DNA from: an uncultured Spirochaetales bacterium
GTDB lineage: Bacteria > Spirochaetota > Spirochaetia > Sphaerochaetales > Sphaerochaetaceae
Assembly (NCBI GenBank): GCA_944390865.1
Contig: CALXRC010000010.1
Location: forward strand, 1-64,000
Direction of reading: 5' to 3'
Length of the DNA stretch: 64,000 nt
Part shown: positions 1 to 7,599 of the stretch, one piece after another
Layout of the letters: each line of letters opens with the position of its first letter
Numbering within the stretch: position 1 is the stretch's first letter
Position numbers and translations under genes: made by a program
The notes under the pieces: generated by a model
Told to the model about the DNA's origin: nothing
Databases searched by the model: none
Seen by the model: the letters and a program-made list of their open reading frames with translations, nothing else

Positions 1-21
1 AATTGCTTGTTTCCACTGTAT

Positions 22-65
22 TCCGGCATTCATCCCCCGCCTGAAGACGGGAGTTTTCTGCCGGA
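22..65. repeat. Nested inverted repeat at the left edge
   Basis: An outer 7-bp arm (TCCGGCA at 22-28, TGCCGGA at 59-65) encloses an inner GC-rich hairpin (CCCG 36-39, CGGG 48-51). It lies just past the 3' end of the minus-strand Fic gene, so it may be part of its terminator, but no T-run follows on that strand. The inner hairpin also resembles the GC-rich hairpins near the ends of IS200/IS605-type elements. No transposase is visible, so this is only a suggestion. Confidence 0.35.
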
Positions 66-69
66 TTTC

Positions 70-633
70 TTATAACTCTTTCAGACTGCCTCGGATAATC
101 TCCAGCATCAGCTCGACGAATCCGGCACTGTCGGCAATCCTGTCAGCTTCTCCCAGTGCTTCGTAGTATTCCTTTTGCCTTGACTGGATGAGCTCCTCAA
201 CAGGAAGCCAGAAAAACAGTTCTTTCCATTTTCCCAGAAGCAGAGTGTGCCACATCCTTCCCATTCTGCCATTCCCGTCAGCAAATGGATGAATGAATTC
301 AAATTCGTAATGAAGCACGGAGCTTTTGATCAAAGGATGGAGTCTTGATTCTCTGTACCAGGAGAAAAGATCGTTTATCTGAATTGGAACAAACTCTGCA
401 GGCGGGGCCATATGTATGAGACCCTCTCCGTTGAACACTCCAACACCGCTGGAGCGGAATTTTCCATTTTCAGGCACAAGACCTGCCATCATAAGGCCAT
501 GAGCTTTCAGCAGATCATCAGTTGAAAGGGGGTCAAGTTCAAGCATGAGTTCATATGCATCATAAGCGTTTCTGATTTCCCTTATTTCATTCGGATTGCC
601 TAGAACTCGCTTCCCAGCAATGATTGCGGTCAC
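70..633 (-). CDS. Fic-domain protein, probably 5'-truncated
   Basis: Fic proteins transfer AMP or other nucleotides to protein hydroxyls. The catalytic loop HPFADGNGRMGR is complete (His, Asp, the GNG turn and both Arg), near residues 114-125. The upstream flap region, with GKFRSSGVGVF and a MAPPAEFVP stretch, also fits the family. At 187 aa it is far shorter than the usual ~300+ aa. The only start is a GTG at 633, which falls inside the conserved segment QVTAIIAGKRVLGNP. Nine further codons upstream (NNSLTIDQ) still read as Fic sequence before homology is lost, with a stop at about 718. The regulatory helix motif (S/T)xxxE(G/N) is not recognisable; Val occupies the usual Glu position. The gene is therefore either a decayed remnant or a deregulated short Fic. 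There is no Shine-Dalgarno before the GTG. Confidence 0.75.
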   Translation of the reverse strand: MTAIIAGKRVLGNPNEIREIRNAYDAYELMLELDPLSTDDLLKAHGLMMAGLVPENGKFRSSGVGVFNGEGLIHMAPPAEFVPIQINDLFSWYRESRLHPLIKSSVLHYEFEFIHPFADGNGRMGRMWHTLLLGKWKELFFWLPVEELIQSRQKEYYEALGEADRIADSAGFVELMLEIIRGSLKEL

Positions 634-850
634 CTGATCTATAGTGAGTGAGTTATTGACGGCAGCTATCCAGAGAATACACCACAGAGATTTCTTTTCA
701 GAACCAGCTTGCTTTCAATATTTGACAGTCTCTAAAGATTCAGGATCAGATTGGTTTTTCCGGTTTTACTTTCGGCACTGAATGGAGATTTCTGGCTGGG
801 CTGGTATTAAATGTTTCAATTTGTGAAATAAGTTGCAGAACAGATGCATC
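634..850. other. No intact gene; probable decayed 5' part of the Fic gene
   Basis: Reading the minus strand upstream of the Fic GTG, about nine codons remain Fic-like. All three frames then close with stops within roughly 100 bp. No frame preserves a normal Fic N-terminal domain, although short stretches resembling one seem spread over two frames. No plus-strand gene, RNA or strong hairpin was recognised here. Confidence 0.4.
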
Positions 851-878
851 TTGTTTTTATGCCGGTTGCTGGTATTAT
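851..878 (+). promoter_or_regulatory. Promoter of the PHP-gntR unit
   Basis: A -35-like TTGTTT (851-856) stands 16 bp before TATTAT (873-878). The -10 is extended by TG at 870-871. The -10 ends 8 nt before the ATG at 887, so the predicted transcript would begin at or within a few bases of that codon. This favours 887 as the true start and suggests a leaderless mRNA. Confidence 0.5.
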
Positions 879-893
879 ATCGTTATATGATAA
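875..893. promoter_or_regulatory. Possible GntR operator over the PHP start
   Basis: TTATATCGTTATATGATAA overlaps the -10 and the start codon. It resembles the palindrome in the frl promoter at 2628-2645 (same TTATAT start, inner TATAT, ATAA end). This would allow autoregulation of the PHP-gntR pair. The region is AT-rich and the match imperfect, so chance similarity is possible. Confidence 0.22.
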
Positions 894-1690
894 GTGTTGA
901 TTATCACGTGCATTCTTCTTTTTCCCCGGATGCCAGTAACGAAATGAGAAAAATGGTTGAAAAGGCTGTGTCCCTCGGTCTCAGAGAGATAATGTTTACT
1001 GATCATTTTGAGTTTTTCTCGGACGGAAGACCTGGAAACTTCTGCAGTGATGAGAATTATGTTTCATTCATAGCAGAAGAAGCACTTTCATTGAGATCAG
1101 AATATTCTGACAGAATCTATGTCGGCCTGGGGCTGGAGATAGGCCAGATGCAGTTTGCCTTAAAGAAGTCCGAAGAGATAATTGGCTCCTATCCGTTTGA
1201 TTTCATTCTTGCTTCGTATCATAAAGTGGGCGATGTTGATCTCAGCAGATATGATTACCTGAAGACAGACATTAAGTCATTGGTGCATGAGTATCTGTCA
1301 GGATTGCTCTGCATTGCCCAGAGTGCTAACTTTGACAGTCTTGCACATATTGATTTGATAAAGCGATATGCGCATAGACAGAACGTTGAGATAAAGATTG
1401 AAAAAGAAGAAGCGCTTGTCAGAAAGATATTGAAAACGCTTGTGGACAGGGGAAAGTTCCTGGAGGTGAACACCTCTTCAATGCGTCAGTGCTTTGAAGA
1501 ATTCTTTCCATCTGATAAGATCCTTATGTGGTACAAAGAGGAAGGTGGTGAGGTTGTTACAATAGGTTCGGATTCTCATAGAACTGATGATATTGCAGAA
1601 GATTTTGATAAAGCAGAGAAGCTTGTATCTGCTTTGGGTTTGAACGTATTAAAAAACTATAGAAGAAACAGGGGAATGTATGAGACTTGA
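887..1690 (+). CDS. PHP-family phosphoesterase, HisJ/histidinol-phosphatase-like
   Basis: A metal-dependent hydrolase of the PHP superfamily; characterised relatives remove phosphate from histidinol phosphate or other small phosphomonoesters. Metal-ligand motifs occur in the expected order: DYHVHSSFSPDA near the N-terminus, TDHFEF, ASYHKVGD, LAHIDLIKRY and GSDSHRTDD near the C-terminus. The 267-residue length from the ATG at 887 fits the family. An earlier in-frame start at 833 would add 18 residues before the first motif and ignore the promoter-like -10 at 873-878. No Shine-Dalgarno is seen. The 3' end overlaps the GntR gene by 11 nt, so the two are coupled. Since no his genes are near and a fructosamine operon follows, the substrate may be a sugar phosphate rather than histidinol phosphate; that is inference. 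Confidence 0.75.
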   Translation: MISVDYHVHSSFSPDASNEMRKMVEKAVSLGLREIMFTDHFEFFSDGRPGNFCSDENYVSFIAEEALSLRSEYSDRIYVGLGLEIGQMQFALKKSEEIIGSYPFDFILASYHKVGDVDLSRYDYLKTDIKSLVHEYLSGLLCIAQSANFDSLAHIDLIKRYAHRQNVEIKIEKEEALVRKILKTLVDRGKFLEVNTSSMRQCFEEFFPSDKILMWYKEEGGEVVTIGSDSHRTDDIAEDFDKAEKLVSALGLNVLKNYRRNRGMYET

Positions 1691-2444
1691 TCAGAATTCT
1701 TCAATCCCTCTTTACGAGCAGCTGAAGAATGACATCAAAAGGGATATAAGATCCGGATATTTTCCGGCAGGTTCAAGAATGCCAAGTGAAGATGAACTTG
1801 AGAAAAAGTATTCCGTAAGCCGTATTACAGTGCGAAGAGCTGTAAAGGAACTCTGTGCTGAGGAATACCTTGTCAAAAAGCAGGGAAAGGGAACCTTTGT
1901 TTTGGACAACTCCTCGCTTCCTGTTACTATCAGTCAGGGCTTTCATGATATCTGGGAAAGAAAAGGCAAGAAAGTGACTGTGGAAATCGTGGAGAACAAG
2001 GTCATCAATCTTGAGGGCGAATATCGGGAGCTGCTGAACCTGACAGCCAGTGATGAAGTCATTTTCCTTAAGCGCGTGCTTAAGGCAGATGATGAGCCGA
2101 TGATGATTGATGTGGCCTATATCCCGCTTAAGCTTTATCCAAATCTTCAGATGCTGCTTGGGCAGGATGATTCAATTTACAGGCTTCTGAGAAAGCATTA
2201 TGCCTTCCATCCGTATTATTACTACAAAGTGATGAAAATTAAGAAATCGGACAAAGAGTTCTCTAAGCTCCTCAACTGCAAGGTGGGAACTCTTTTGTTT
2301 GATCTGTTCAAAATCTCATATGATGCAGAGCGCTGCCCGATTTATCTTTCTATCAGCTATTCCAGAGGAGAAGATGTCTCTTATGTCATCTCAGGCACTG
2401 AAGATGATGATGGAGCGTACAGCGGGTTCAAATGGAGAGTGTAG
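1680..2444 (+). CDS. GntR-family regulator with UTRA domain (HutC/FrlR type)
   Basis: A transcription factor with a GntR winged helix (about residues 8-75: SIPLYEQLKNDI, GSRMPSEDELEKKYSVSRIT, GKGTFV) and a C-terminal UTRA ligand-binding domain (about 95-240). UTRA domains usually sense phosphorylated sugars or amino acids made by the regulated pathway. The 254-aa length is normal. The start ATG at 1680 has a good upstream AGGGGA and overlaps the PHP stop. It lies directly before the frl-type operon, whose promoter carries a perfect inverted repeat (2628-2645). By analogy with B. subtilis frlR it probably represses that operon until its inducer, perhaps a phosphorylated fructosamine, is present. 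The link to the operon is inference from position. Confidence 0.88.
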   Translation: MRLDQNSSIPLYEQLKNDIKRDIRSGYFPAGSRMPSEDELEKKYSVSRITVRRAVKELCAEEYLVKKQGKGTFVLDNSSLPVTISQGFHDIWERKGKKVTVEIVENKVINLEGEYRELLNLTASDEVIFLKRVLKADDEPMMIDVAYIPLKLYPNLQMLLGQDDSIYRLLRKHYAFHPYYYYKVMKIKKSDKEFSKLLNCKVGTLLFDLFKISYDAERCPIYLSISYSRGEDVSYVISGTEDDDGAYSGFKWRV

Positions 2445-2602
2445 TGGAAATTCAGAAGCATGCGGCAGAAATTCAACTTTTAATTTGACACAATAATCAG
2501 CCTGATCTGTCACCGCAGAATGACCGCAGCCTTCAACTGTGCAAATAATTATTTTATTTATAAGCGGTTAAAATCTTTTTTTCAAACGACACAAACTTTT
2601 TG

Positions 2603-2631
2603 TTGACAGATGAAATGTTTGCATTCATTAT
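2603..2631 (+). promoter_or_regulatory. Sigma-70-type promoter of the frl operon
   Basis: Perfect -35 TTGACA (2603-2608), 17-bp spacer, and -10 CATTAT (2626-2631; 4 of 6). Transcription would begin near 2638, giving a leader of about 30 nt before the frlB start at 2667. The inverted repeat at 2628-2645 overlaps the -10 and start site, the position of a repressor operator. Confidence 0.65.
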
Positions 2632-2645
2632 ATAACCATATATAA
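2628..2645. promoter_or_regulatory. Perfect inverted repeat, candidate GntR operator
   Basis: TTATATA (2628-2634) and TATATAA (2639-2645) are perfect complements around a 4-nt ACCA centre. Its size and symmetry suit a dimeric GntR-type regulator, and it overlaps the -10 and transcription start. Assignment to the adjacent gntR gene is inference. Confidence 0.5.
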
Positions 2646-2666
2646 CGTCTTATTATGGAGGCTATG

Positions 2667-3644
2667 ATGAAAGAAGCACATGTTGTCGCAATTGAAGCTG
2701 CTGTCAAAGCAGTGTCTGAGATGAAAGAGATCAACCATATCTATTTCGTTGCCTGTGGAGGTTCTCTTGCATTTATGATGCCTGCACAGTACATCTTTGA
2801 TAGAGAGCTTGATATCCCTGCAAGTTTCTATCCCTCAAATGAATTTGTATACCGAGCACCAAAGGCTCTTGGCAAAAACAGTCTGGTAATCACTTGTTCT
2901 CATTCAGGCAATACACCTGAGACTGTTAAGGCAACCGAGGTTGCAAGAGAAAAGGGAGCAGTCACAATCGCATTATCTCATCTTGAAGGTTCTCCTCTCT
3001 GGAATGCTGCCGAGTATCCTGTCCACTATGACTGGGGCAAGGAAGCAGATCCAAGTGATCTCAACAAAGGTGTTCTGTACTCACTGATCTTCAGAATTCT
3101 TAACACTCTTTCTCCATGCAGCAAGTGGGAAAAGGCAATCAAGAGTGTTGACGGCTTAGGAGCAGCAATTGAAAAGGCAAAGGCCCAATATGCAGATACT
3201 GTGCGCGAATGGGGCAGGAAGTATAAGAGGGAAAAGCTTATCTATACAATGGGAAGCGGCGCTTCTTACGGTGAAGCCTATTCTTTTGCAATCTGTCTGC
3301 TTATGGAGATGCAGTGGATCAATGCTTCATGCATCCACAGTGGTGAGTATTTCCATGGTCCATTCGAGATCACAGACTTTGACGTTCCTTTCATCATTAT
3401 TCTCGGCAGAGGGGCTACAAGGCATCTGGATGAAAGAGCCTACAACTTCTGCAGAAAATACAGCAATGAAATCATGCTGGTGGACGAGAACACATTCGAC
3501 ATGAGTGATATTGATCCTGAAGTACAGCCATATTTCGCTTCGCTTCTTTCCGGCGCTGTCCTCAGAAGCCTGGCTGACGAGCTTGCTTACCAGAGAGGTC
3601 ATGATCTCGGCGTAAGACGCTACATGTGGAAGATGGAATACTGA
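2667..3644 (+). CDS. frlB: Fructosamine-6-phosphate deglycase, SIS-domain (FrlB)
   Basis: Splits a fructosamine 6-phosphate (such as fructoselysine 6-phosphate) into glucose 6-phosphate and the amine or amino acid. Two SIS domains are present. The first holds YFVACGGS and the sugar-phosphate loop CSHSGNTPETVKA. The second holds YTMGSGASYGEAYS and HSGEYFHGPFEI, which carries the Glu and His implicated in catalysis in FrlB/FraB enzymes. The C-terminal end RRYMWKMEY closely matches what I recall of B. subtilis FrlB, and about 325 aa is the family length. The start is set at the ATG at 2667: GGAGG (2657-2661) lies 5 nt before it, whereas the ATG at 2655 has no ribosome site and contains that GGAGG within its own codons. 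It is the first gene of the operon. Confidence 0.88.
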   Translation: MKEAHVVAIEAAVKAVSEMKEINHIYFVACGGSLAFMMPAQYIFDRELDIPASFYPSNEFVYRAPKALGKNSLVITCSHSGNTPETVKATEVAREKGAVTIALSHLEGSPLWNAAEYPVHYDWGKEADPSDLNKGVLYSLIFRILNTLSPCSKWEKAIKSVDGLGAAIEKAKAQYADTVREWGRKYKREKLIYTMGSGASYGEAYSFAICLLMEMQWINASCIHSGEYFHGPFEITDFDVPFIIILGRGATRHLDERAYNFCRKYSNEIMLVDENTFDMSDIDPEVQPYFASLLSGAVLRSLADELAYQRGHDLGVRRYMWKMEY

Positions 3645-3664
3645 TTCATAAAAGGAGGTAATGT

Positions 3665-4942
3665 ATGAAAAAACTACTCTTAATCGCATTGGCAGTGCTG
3701 TTTGCCGTAACCCCTCTGCTGGCAAACGGTTCATCTGAAGGCCCTGCTGAAGGACAGACTGAAATCTTTTTCTTCCACAGATGGCCTAATGATCCCAAGA
3801 ACTCCATGTTCAATGAACTGCTTGAGCAGTACATGGCAGAGAATCCTGATGTTCATATAACAATGGACTGCATTCTCAATGACCAGTACAAGGAGAGAAT
3901 CAGGATGGTTGTCTCTTCAGATGACGTGCCTGACGTATTCTCATCATGGTCTGGAACATTTGCACAGGAAATGATTGCCTCAGGCAATGTCCTTGCCCTC
4001 AATGATATATATGAGGCTGATCCAGAATGGTCAAGCAAGATTGCCAAGGCCAGTGTTGATGGCTTCACGTTTGATGGCGTGATCTATGGCATTCCATGGA
4101 GCCAGGACGGAAAGGTCTTCTTCTACAATAAAGCTGTCTTCAATGAACTGGGACTTGAGGAACCGGAGACATGGACGGAATTTATTGCTCTGCTGGATAC
4201 GCTCAAGGCAAACGGATATGAAGTTCCGCTTGCAGAGGGCCTTGTCGATCAGTGGGCAGTTCTGCACTATCTTGGAACTATCCTGCAGAGGATGATTGAT
4301 CCTGAAGTGCTTGCTTCTGACTATGATCCTGCAACAGGAGAGTTTACAGATCCAATGTATGTCACGGCACTTGAGAAGTGGCAGCAGCTGACAACCTATA
4401 TGGGTGAGATCGCTACAGCAATTGATCATGAGACAGCCAGAAACACGATGTTCGCAACAGGCGAGTCTCCGATCATGTATCTGCAGTTTGCTGAGATTCC
4501 GCAGCTTGAGCAGGTCCTTCCAGAAGGTTTTGAGTATGGTTTCTTCAACTTCCCGGCATTTGAGGAAGGCCTTGGAGATCCGAATGCACTCACAGGTGCA
4601 CCTGAAGGCTTCATGATCAGCAACAAGGCAGAGAATATTGATGCCTGCGTTGACTTCCTCAAGTGGCTTGTAAGTCCGGAGAGAGGAGCAATCCTCACAA
4701 GTGACTGCGGCGACATTTCATCTGTTGACGGTGCTCTGTCCGGCGATACAGCTCTTCCGGAACAGGCAGAGGCCCTTCAGCTGATTCAGGAAGCTTCTTT
4801 CCTCGCTCCATGGCTTGACAACGCCTGTGATCCTGCTGTCTATGTCGTATTCGGACAGGGCGGACAGGCAATCGCATCAGGCGATGCAACTCCTGAGAGT
4901 GTCATGGTACAGGTTCAGGAAGCCGCTGCTTCTATCAGATAA
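3665..4942 (+). CDS. frlO: ABC transporter solute-binding protein for fructosamines (FrlO-like)
   Basis: An extracytoplasmic sugar-type binding protein (SBP family 1) expected to capture the fructosamine substrate and deliver it to the two permeases that follow. An N-terminal signal peptide (about residues 1-21, hydrophobic LLLIALAVLFAVTPLLA) is followed by NGSSEG. There is no lipobox Cys, so it is probably a soluble periplasmic protein. The rest, such as FFHRWPNDPKNSMFNELLEQ, VPDVFSSWSG and YGIPWSQDGKVFFYNK, is typical of the family, and 425 aa is the normal length. A perfect AAAGGAGGT site precedes the ATG, only 20 nt after frlB. No ATPase gene is in the operon, so a shared ATPase encoded elsewhere (MsmX/UgpC type) is likely needed. 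Confidence 0.88.
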   Translation: MKKLLLIALAVLFAVTPLLANGSSEGPAEGQTEIFFFHRWPNDPKNSMFNELLEQYMAENPDVHITMDCILNDQYKERIRMVVSSDDVPDVFSSWSGTFAQEMIASGNVLALNDIYEADPEWSSKIAKASVDGFTFDGVIYGIPWSQDGKVFFYNKAVFNELGLEEPETWTEFIALLDTLKANGYEVPLAEGLVDQWAVLHYLGTILQRMIDPEVLASDYDPATGEFTDPMYVTALEKWQQLTTYMGEIATAIDHETARNTMFATGESPIMYLQFAEIPQLEQVLPEGFEYGFFNFPAFEEGLGDPNALTGAPEGFMISNKAENIDACVDFLKWLVSPERGAILTSDCGDISSVDGALSGDTALPEQAEALQLIQEASFLAPWLDNACDPAVYVVFGQGGQAIASGDATPESVMVQVQEAAASIR

Positions 4943-4956
4943 GTTGTTATTTTCGA

Positions 4957-4980
4957 GGCTGGCATCGGCAGATGCCGGCC
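4957..4980 (+). other. Intercistronic hairpin between binding-protein and permease genes
   Basis: Arms of 10 bp with one G-U pair (4957-4966 and 4971-4980) and a 4-nt loop lie between frlO and frlN. No T-run follows; the Shine-Dalgarno of the permease comes next. Such hairpins often stabilise the binding-protein mRNA and keep permease expression lower. The functional reading is inference. Confidence 0.6.
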
Positions 4981-4999
4981 ATTATAAAGGAGGGACCCC

Positions 5000-5890
5000 A
5001 TGTTAAATAGAAAAAGGAATTTTTCAGCATTTCTTTTCTGCGTCCCCGCATTAGTGATTCTTGCTGTATTTGTCTATCTTCCGCTGATAGAGAATATAAT
5101 ATTCAGCTTCCAGTCATTCACTCTTTCATCCAGAACCCGTACATTTGTCGGTCTTGCAAACTACAAGAATCTGTTTACAGATCCTATTATCGCACAGTCT
5201 CTGATCAACAATGTACTCTATGCTGTTATCTCAATCGTGATGCAGGTAGGGTTCGGACTTGTGCTTGCTGCTGTACTTGAGGATATCGTGTTCAGAAAGA
5301 CAGAGTCCTTCTTCCGTACAATCTTCTTCATCCCGACACTTCTTTCAATGACAGTTGTCTGTCTGTTGTTTGAATTTGTATATAACCCGCAGATGGGACT
5401 GCTGAACAGCTTCCTTGAGCTTATCGGGCTTGAGGAGGCCGCTCAGATCTGGCTTGGCAACAGCGATCTTGCAATGATGTGCGTCATCATGGTGTCTCAG
5501 TGGCAGAGCTATGGCTACATCACCATGCTCTTTATAGTTGCCATCCAGAAGATTCCTTCAGACCTCTACGAGGCTGCAATCGTGGATGGTGCCGGAAAGA
5601 TCAGAAGGTTCATCTCAATCACATGCCCAATGGTCAGGCAGATGTTCTTCGTGACCATGGTGACCACTGTCGTCGGCGCATTCACGGTATTTAACGAACC
5701 GTACATCCTTACCGGAGGCGGTCCTGGAACTGCGACGATGGTTCTTTCTCTGCATATGTATCAGACAGGCTTCGTGAAGAACCAGATGGGTTATGCATCC
5801 ACAATTGCGATGCTGATCTTCATCATAACTGCTGCTCTGTCATCGATACAGTTCTTTTCATTCGGAAAGGAAAAGGAGGGGGACAGATGA
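5000..5890 (+). CDS. frlN: ABC transporter permease, MalF-type (FrlN-like)
   Basis: An inner-membrane subunit of the predicted fructosamine importer. About six hydrophobic segments are visible, beginning with FLFCVPALVILAVFVYLPL. The cytoplasmic EAA loop, which docks the ATPase, reads YEAAIVDGAGKIRRFISITCP near residue 190. This is the pattern of the first permease of carbohydrate uptake family 1 (MalF/UgpA-like), and 296 aa is typical. GGAGG lies 6 nt before the ATG. The 3' end overlaps the next permease gene by 4 nt (ATGA), so the two subunits are translationally coupled and would be made in equal amounts. Confidence 0.87.
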   Translation: MLNRKRNFSAFLFCVPALVILAVFVYLPLIENIIFSFQSFTLSSRTRTFVGLANYKNLFTDPIIAQSLINNVLYAVISIVMQVGFGLVLAAVLEDIVFRKTESFFRTIFFIPTLLSMTVVCLLFEFVYNPQMGLLNSFLELIGLEEAAQIWLGNSDLAMMCVIMVSQWQSYGYITMLFIVAIQKIPSDLYEAAIVDGAGKIRRFISITCPMVRQMFFVTMVTTVVGAFTVFNEPYILTGGGPGTATMVLSLHMYQTGFVKNQMGYASTIAMLIFIITAALSSIQFFSFGKEKEGDR

Positions 5891-6729
5891 TAAAGAAAAA
5901 CTATATTATTCCGAGGTCCATATCAGGAATTCTTGTTTTCCTGTTTCTGTGCATCCTTGTCTTCCTTATCGTCTATCCGCTTTTCTGGATACTGATCTCA
6001 TCTTTCAAAGATTATCAGGGAATATACCAGGATGTATGGGGACTGCCTGATGCCTGGCATTTCGAGAATTACCTGAGGGCATGGGACAGGGGAATCTCCC
6101 AGTACTTTGTCAACAGCGTGATCGTCACAATCGCTACGCTTATCGGCGTCGTGTTTGTGGCTTCCGCAGCATCCTTCGGCATCGTGCAGATCAGAGGCAG
6201 GCTGGGGAATATCATTTTCCTGATTACGATGTGCTGCATGCTGCTTTCTCCGCAGGTCTGCGTTCTTCCGCTTTTCATGCTGCTGAGGGCATTTGGACTC
6301 AATGATTCTTATTTTGCAATGATCTTCCCTTATATCGCATTCAGGCTGCCCATCTCGATAATGCTGATCCGTTCATTCTTCGTCGGCATCTCAAAGGAGC
6401 TTGAGGAGGCTGCGATAATTGACGGAGCTTCATTGTGGAAGATTTTTACAAAAATTTATGTTCCGCTGTCGAAGCCGATCATTTCGACGGTTGTGATAAT
6501 GACTGTCTACTATGCATGGAATGAATTCATGTTCGCAACCATTCTTGTTGACAGCTCATCTTTGAGGACGATTCCTGTGGGACTGATGGTCTTCAGAGAC
6601 GGGCTCATGACGGAATGGGGCGTGGTAATGGCCGGAATGGTCATCTCATGTATTCCTCTCATAACTATTTATCTTATCATGTCAAAGAGCTTTATCCGCG
6701 GTCTCACCGCAGGTTCTGTAAAGGGGTGA
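5887..6729 (+). CDS. frlM: ABC transporter permease, MalG-type (FrlM-like)
   Basis: The second membrane subunit of the predicted fructosamine importer. It has an N-terminal membrane segment (FLFLCILVFLIVYPLFWILI), further hydrophobic helices, and the EAA loop LEEAAIIDGASLWKIFTKIY near residue 175. It ends in the charged RGLTAGSVKG tail characteristic of MalG/UgpE-like permeases, and 280 aa is normal. Its start overlaps the frlN stop as ATGA. It is followed after 3 nt by the kinase gene. Substrate assignment rests on the flanking deglycase and kinase, not on the permease sequence. Confidence 0.87.
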   Translation: MIKKNYIIPRSISGILVFLFLCILVFLIVYPLFWILISSFKDYQGIYQDVWGLPDAWHFENYLRAWDRGISQYFVNSVIVTIATLIGVVFVASAASFGIVQIRGRLGNIIFLITMCCMLLSPQVCVLPLFMLLRAFGLNDSYFAMIFPYIAFRLPISIMLIRSFFVGISKELEEAAIIDGASLWKIFTKIYVPLSKPIISTVVIMTVYYAWNEFMFATILVDSSSLRTIPVGLMVFRDGLMTEWGVVMAGMVISCIPLITIYLIMSKSFIRGLTAGSVKG

Positions 6730-6732
6730 CTT

Positions 6733-7545
6733 ATGAAACTTTGTGCTGTTGGTGATAATGTCTGCGACTGTTACATTGATGAGGGGGTGTATTATCCCGG
6801 CGGCAACAGTGTCAATGTTGCTGTAAATTGCAAGAGAAACGGATGCAGTGAGGTCAATTACATTGGAGTGTTCGGAGATGATGACAAAGCTGACTACATC
6901 AAGGAATGCCTGAAACAGGAGGGAGTGACCATATTCCGTTCAAGAAAGGTCTGTGCTCCATCTGCCCAGCCGCGGGTAAGGCTTGTCAACGGTGACAGGG
7001 TATTTGAGCGAGGCCCTCGGGATACATGCCAGCATCTGTTCTCTATTCATATCGTCCCTGAAGATATTGAAGTGATCAGAAAATATGACTGTATTCACAC
7101 CTCCTGCTATTCCAATATGGAATACGAGCTGGAGACACTCTCTTCCATTCTTGATGTTGCTTTCGATTATTCCGACAAGCGAGATGATGCATATATCGCA
7201 AGAACAGCTCCGTATGTTGCATATGCTTTCTTCTCTGGCTCTGATCTGAGTGATGAAGAGTGCCGTGAGCTTATAAGGAAAACCCATGCATACGGCGCAA
7301 AGATTGTCGGAATCACTCTCGGCGGAAGAGGTGCGATGTTCTCGAACGGCAGAGAAGTTGTATTGCAGGGGATAAAGAAGGTGGAAGTAGTGGATACCAT
7401 GGGAGCTGGCGACAGTTTCATTGCCGGATTCCTGACTCGCTATTGTGACAAGCATAACCTGAAGGAAGCCCTTGAGTATGCAAGCGAGAGAGCTGCTGCG
7501 ACATGTCAGATTCCTGGCGGCTGGGGACATCCTCACAGGCTTTGA
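6733..7545 (+). CDS. frlD: Fructosamine 6-kinase, PfkB family (FrlD)
   Basis: Phosphorylates an imported fructosamine at C6 with ATP, making the substrate of FrlB. The PfkB pattern is clear: N-terminal GDNVCDCY, substrate glycines PGGNSVNVAVNCKRNG, and the C-terminal signature DTMGAGDSFIAGFL with the catalytic Asp. The middle also matches remembered FrlD proteins (FDYSDKRDD, ITLGGRGAMFSNG). At 270 aa it is close to the ~260 aa of FrlD and shorter than ribokinases. AAGGGGTG precedes the ATG. It is the last gene of the operon and is followed by an intrinsic terminator. Confidence 0.87.
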   Translation: MKLCAVGDNVCDCYIDEGVYYPGGNSVNVAVNCKRNGCSEVNYIGVFGDDDKADYIKECLKQEGVTIFRSRKVCAPSAQPRVRLVNGDRVFERGPRDTCQHLFSIHIVPEDIEVIRKYDCIHTSCYSNMEYELETLSSILDVAFDYSDKRDDAYIARTAPYVAYAFFSGSDLSDEECRELIRKTHAYGAKIVGITLGGRGAMFSNGREVVLQGIKKVEVVDTMGAGDSFIAGFLTRYCDKHNLKEALEYASERAAATCQIPGGWGHPHRL

Positions 7546-7599
7546 GCTGCAGATTCTGGTATTTTACTGATAGACCGTTTAGTGTTTTGTTTCAATTCT

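Noticed and set aside
833-886. Upstream extension of the PHP protein to the start at 833
   Set aside because: The extra 18 residues precede the conserved first motif and overlap a promoter-like -35 and extended -10; the ATG at 887 is better supported.
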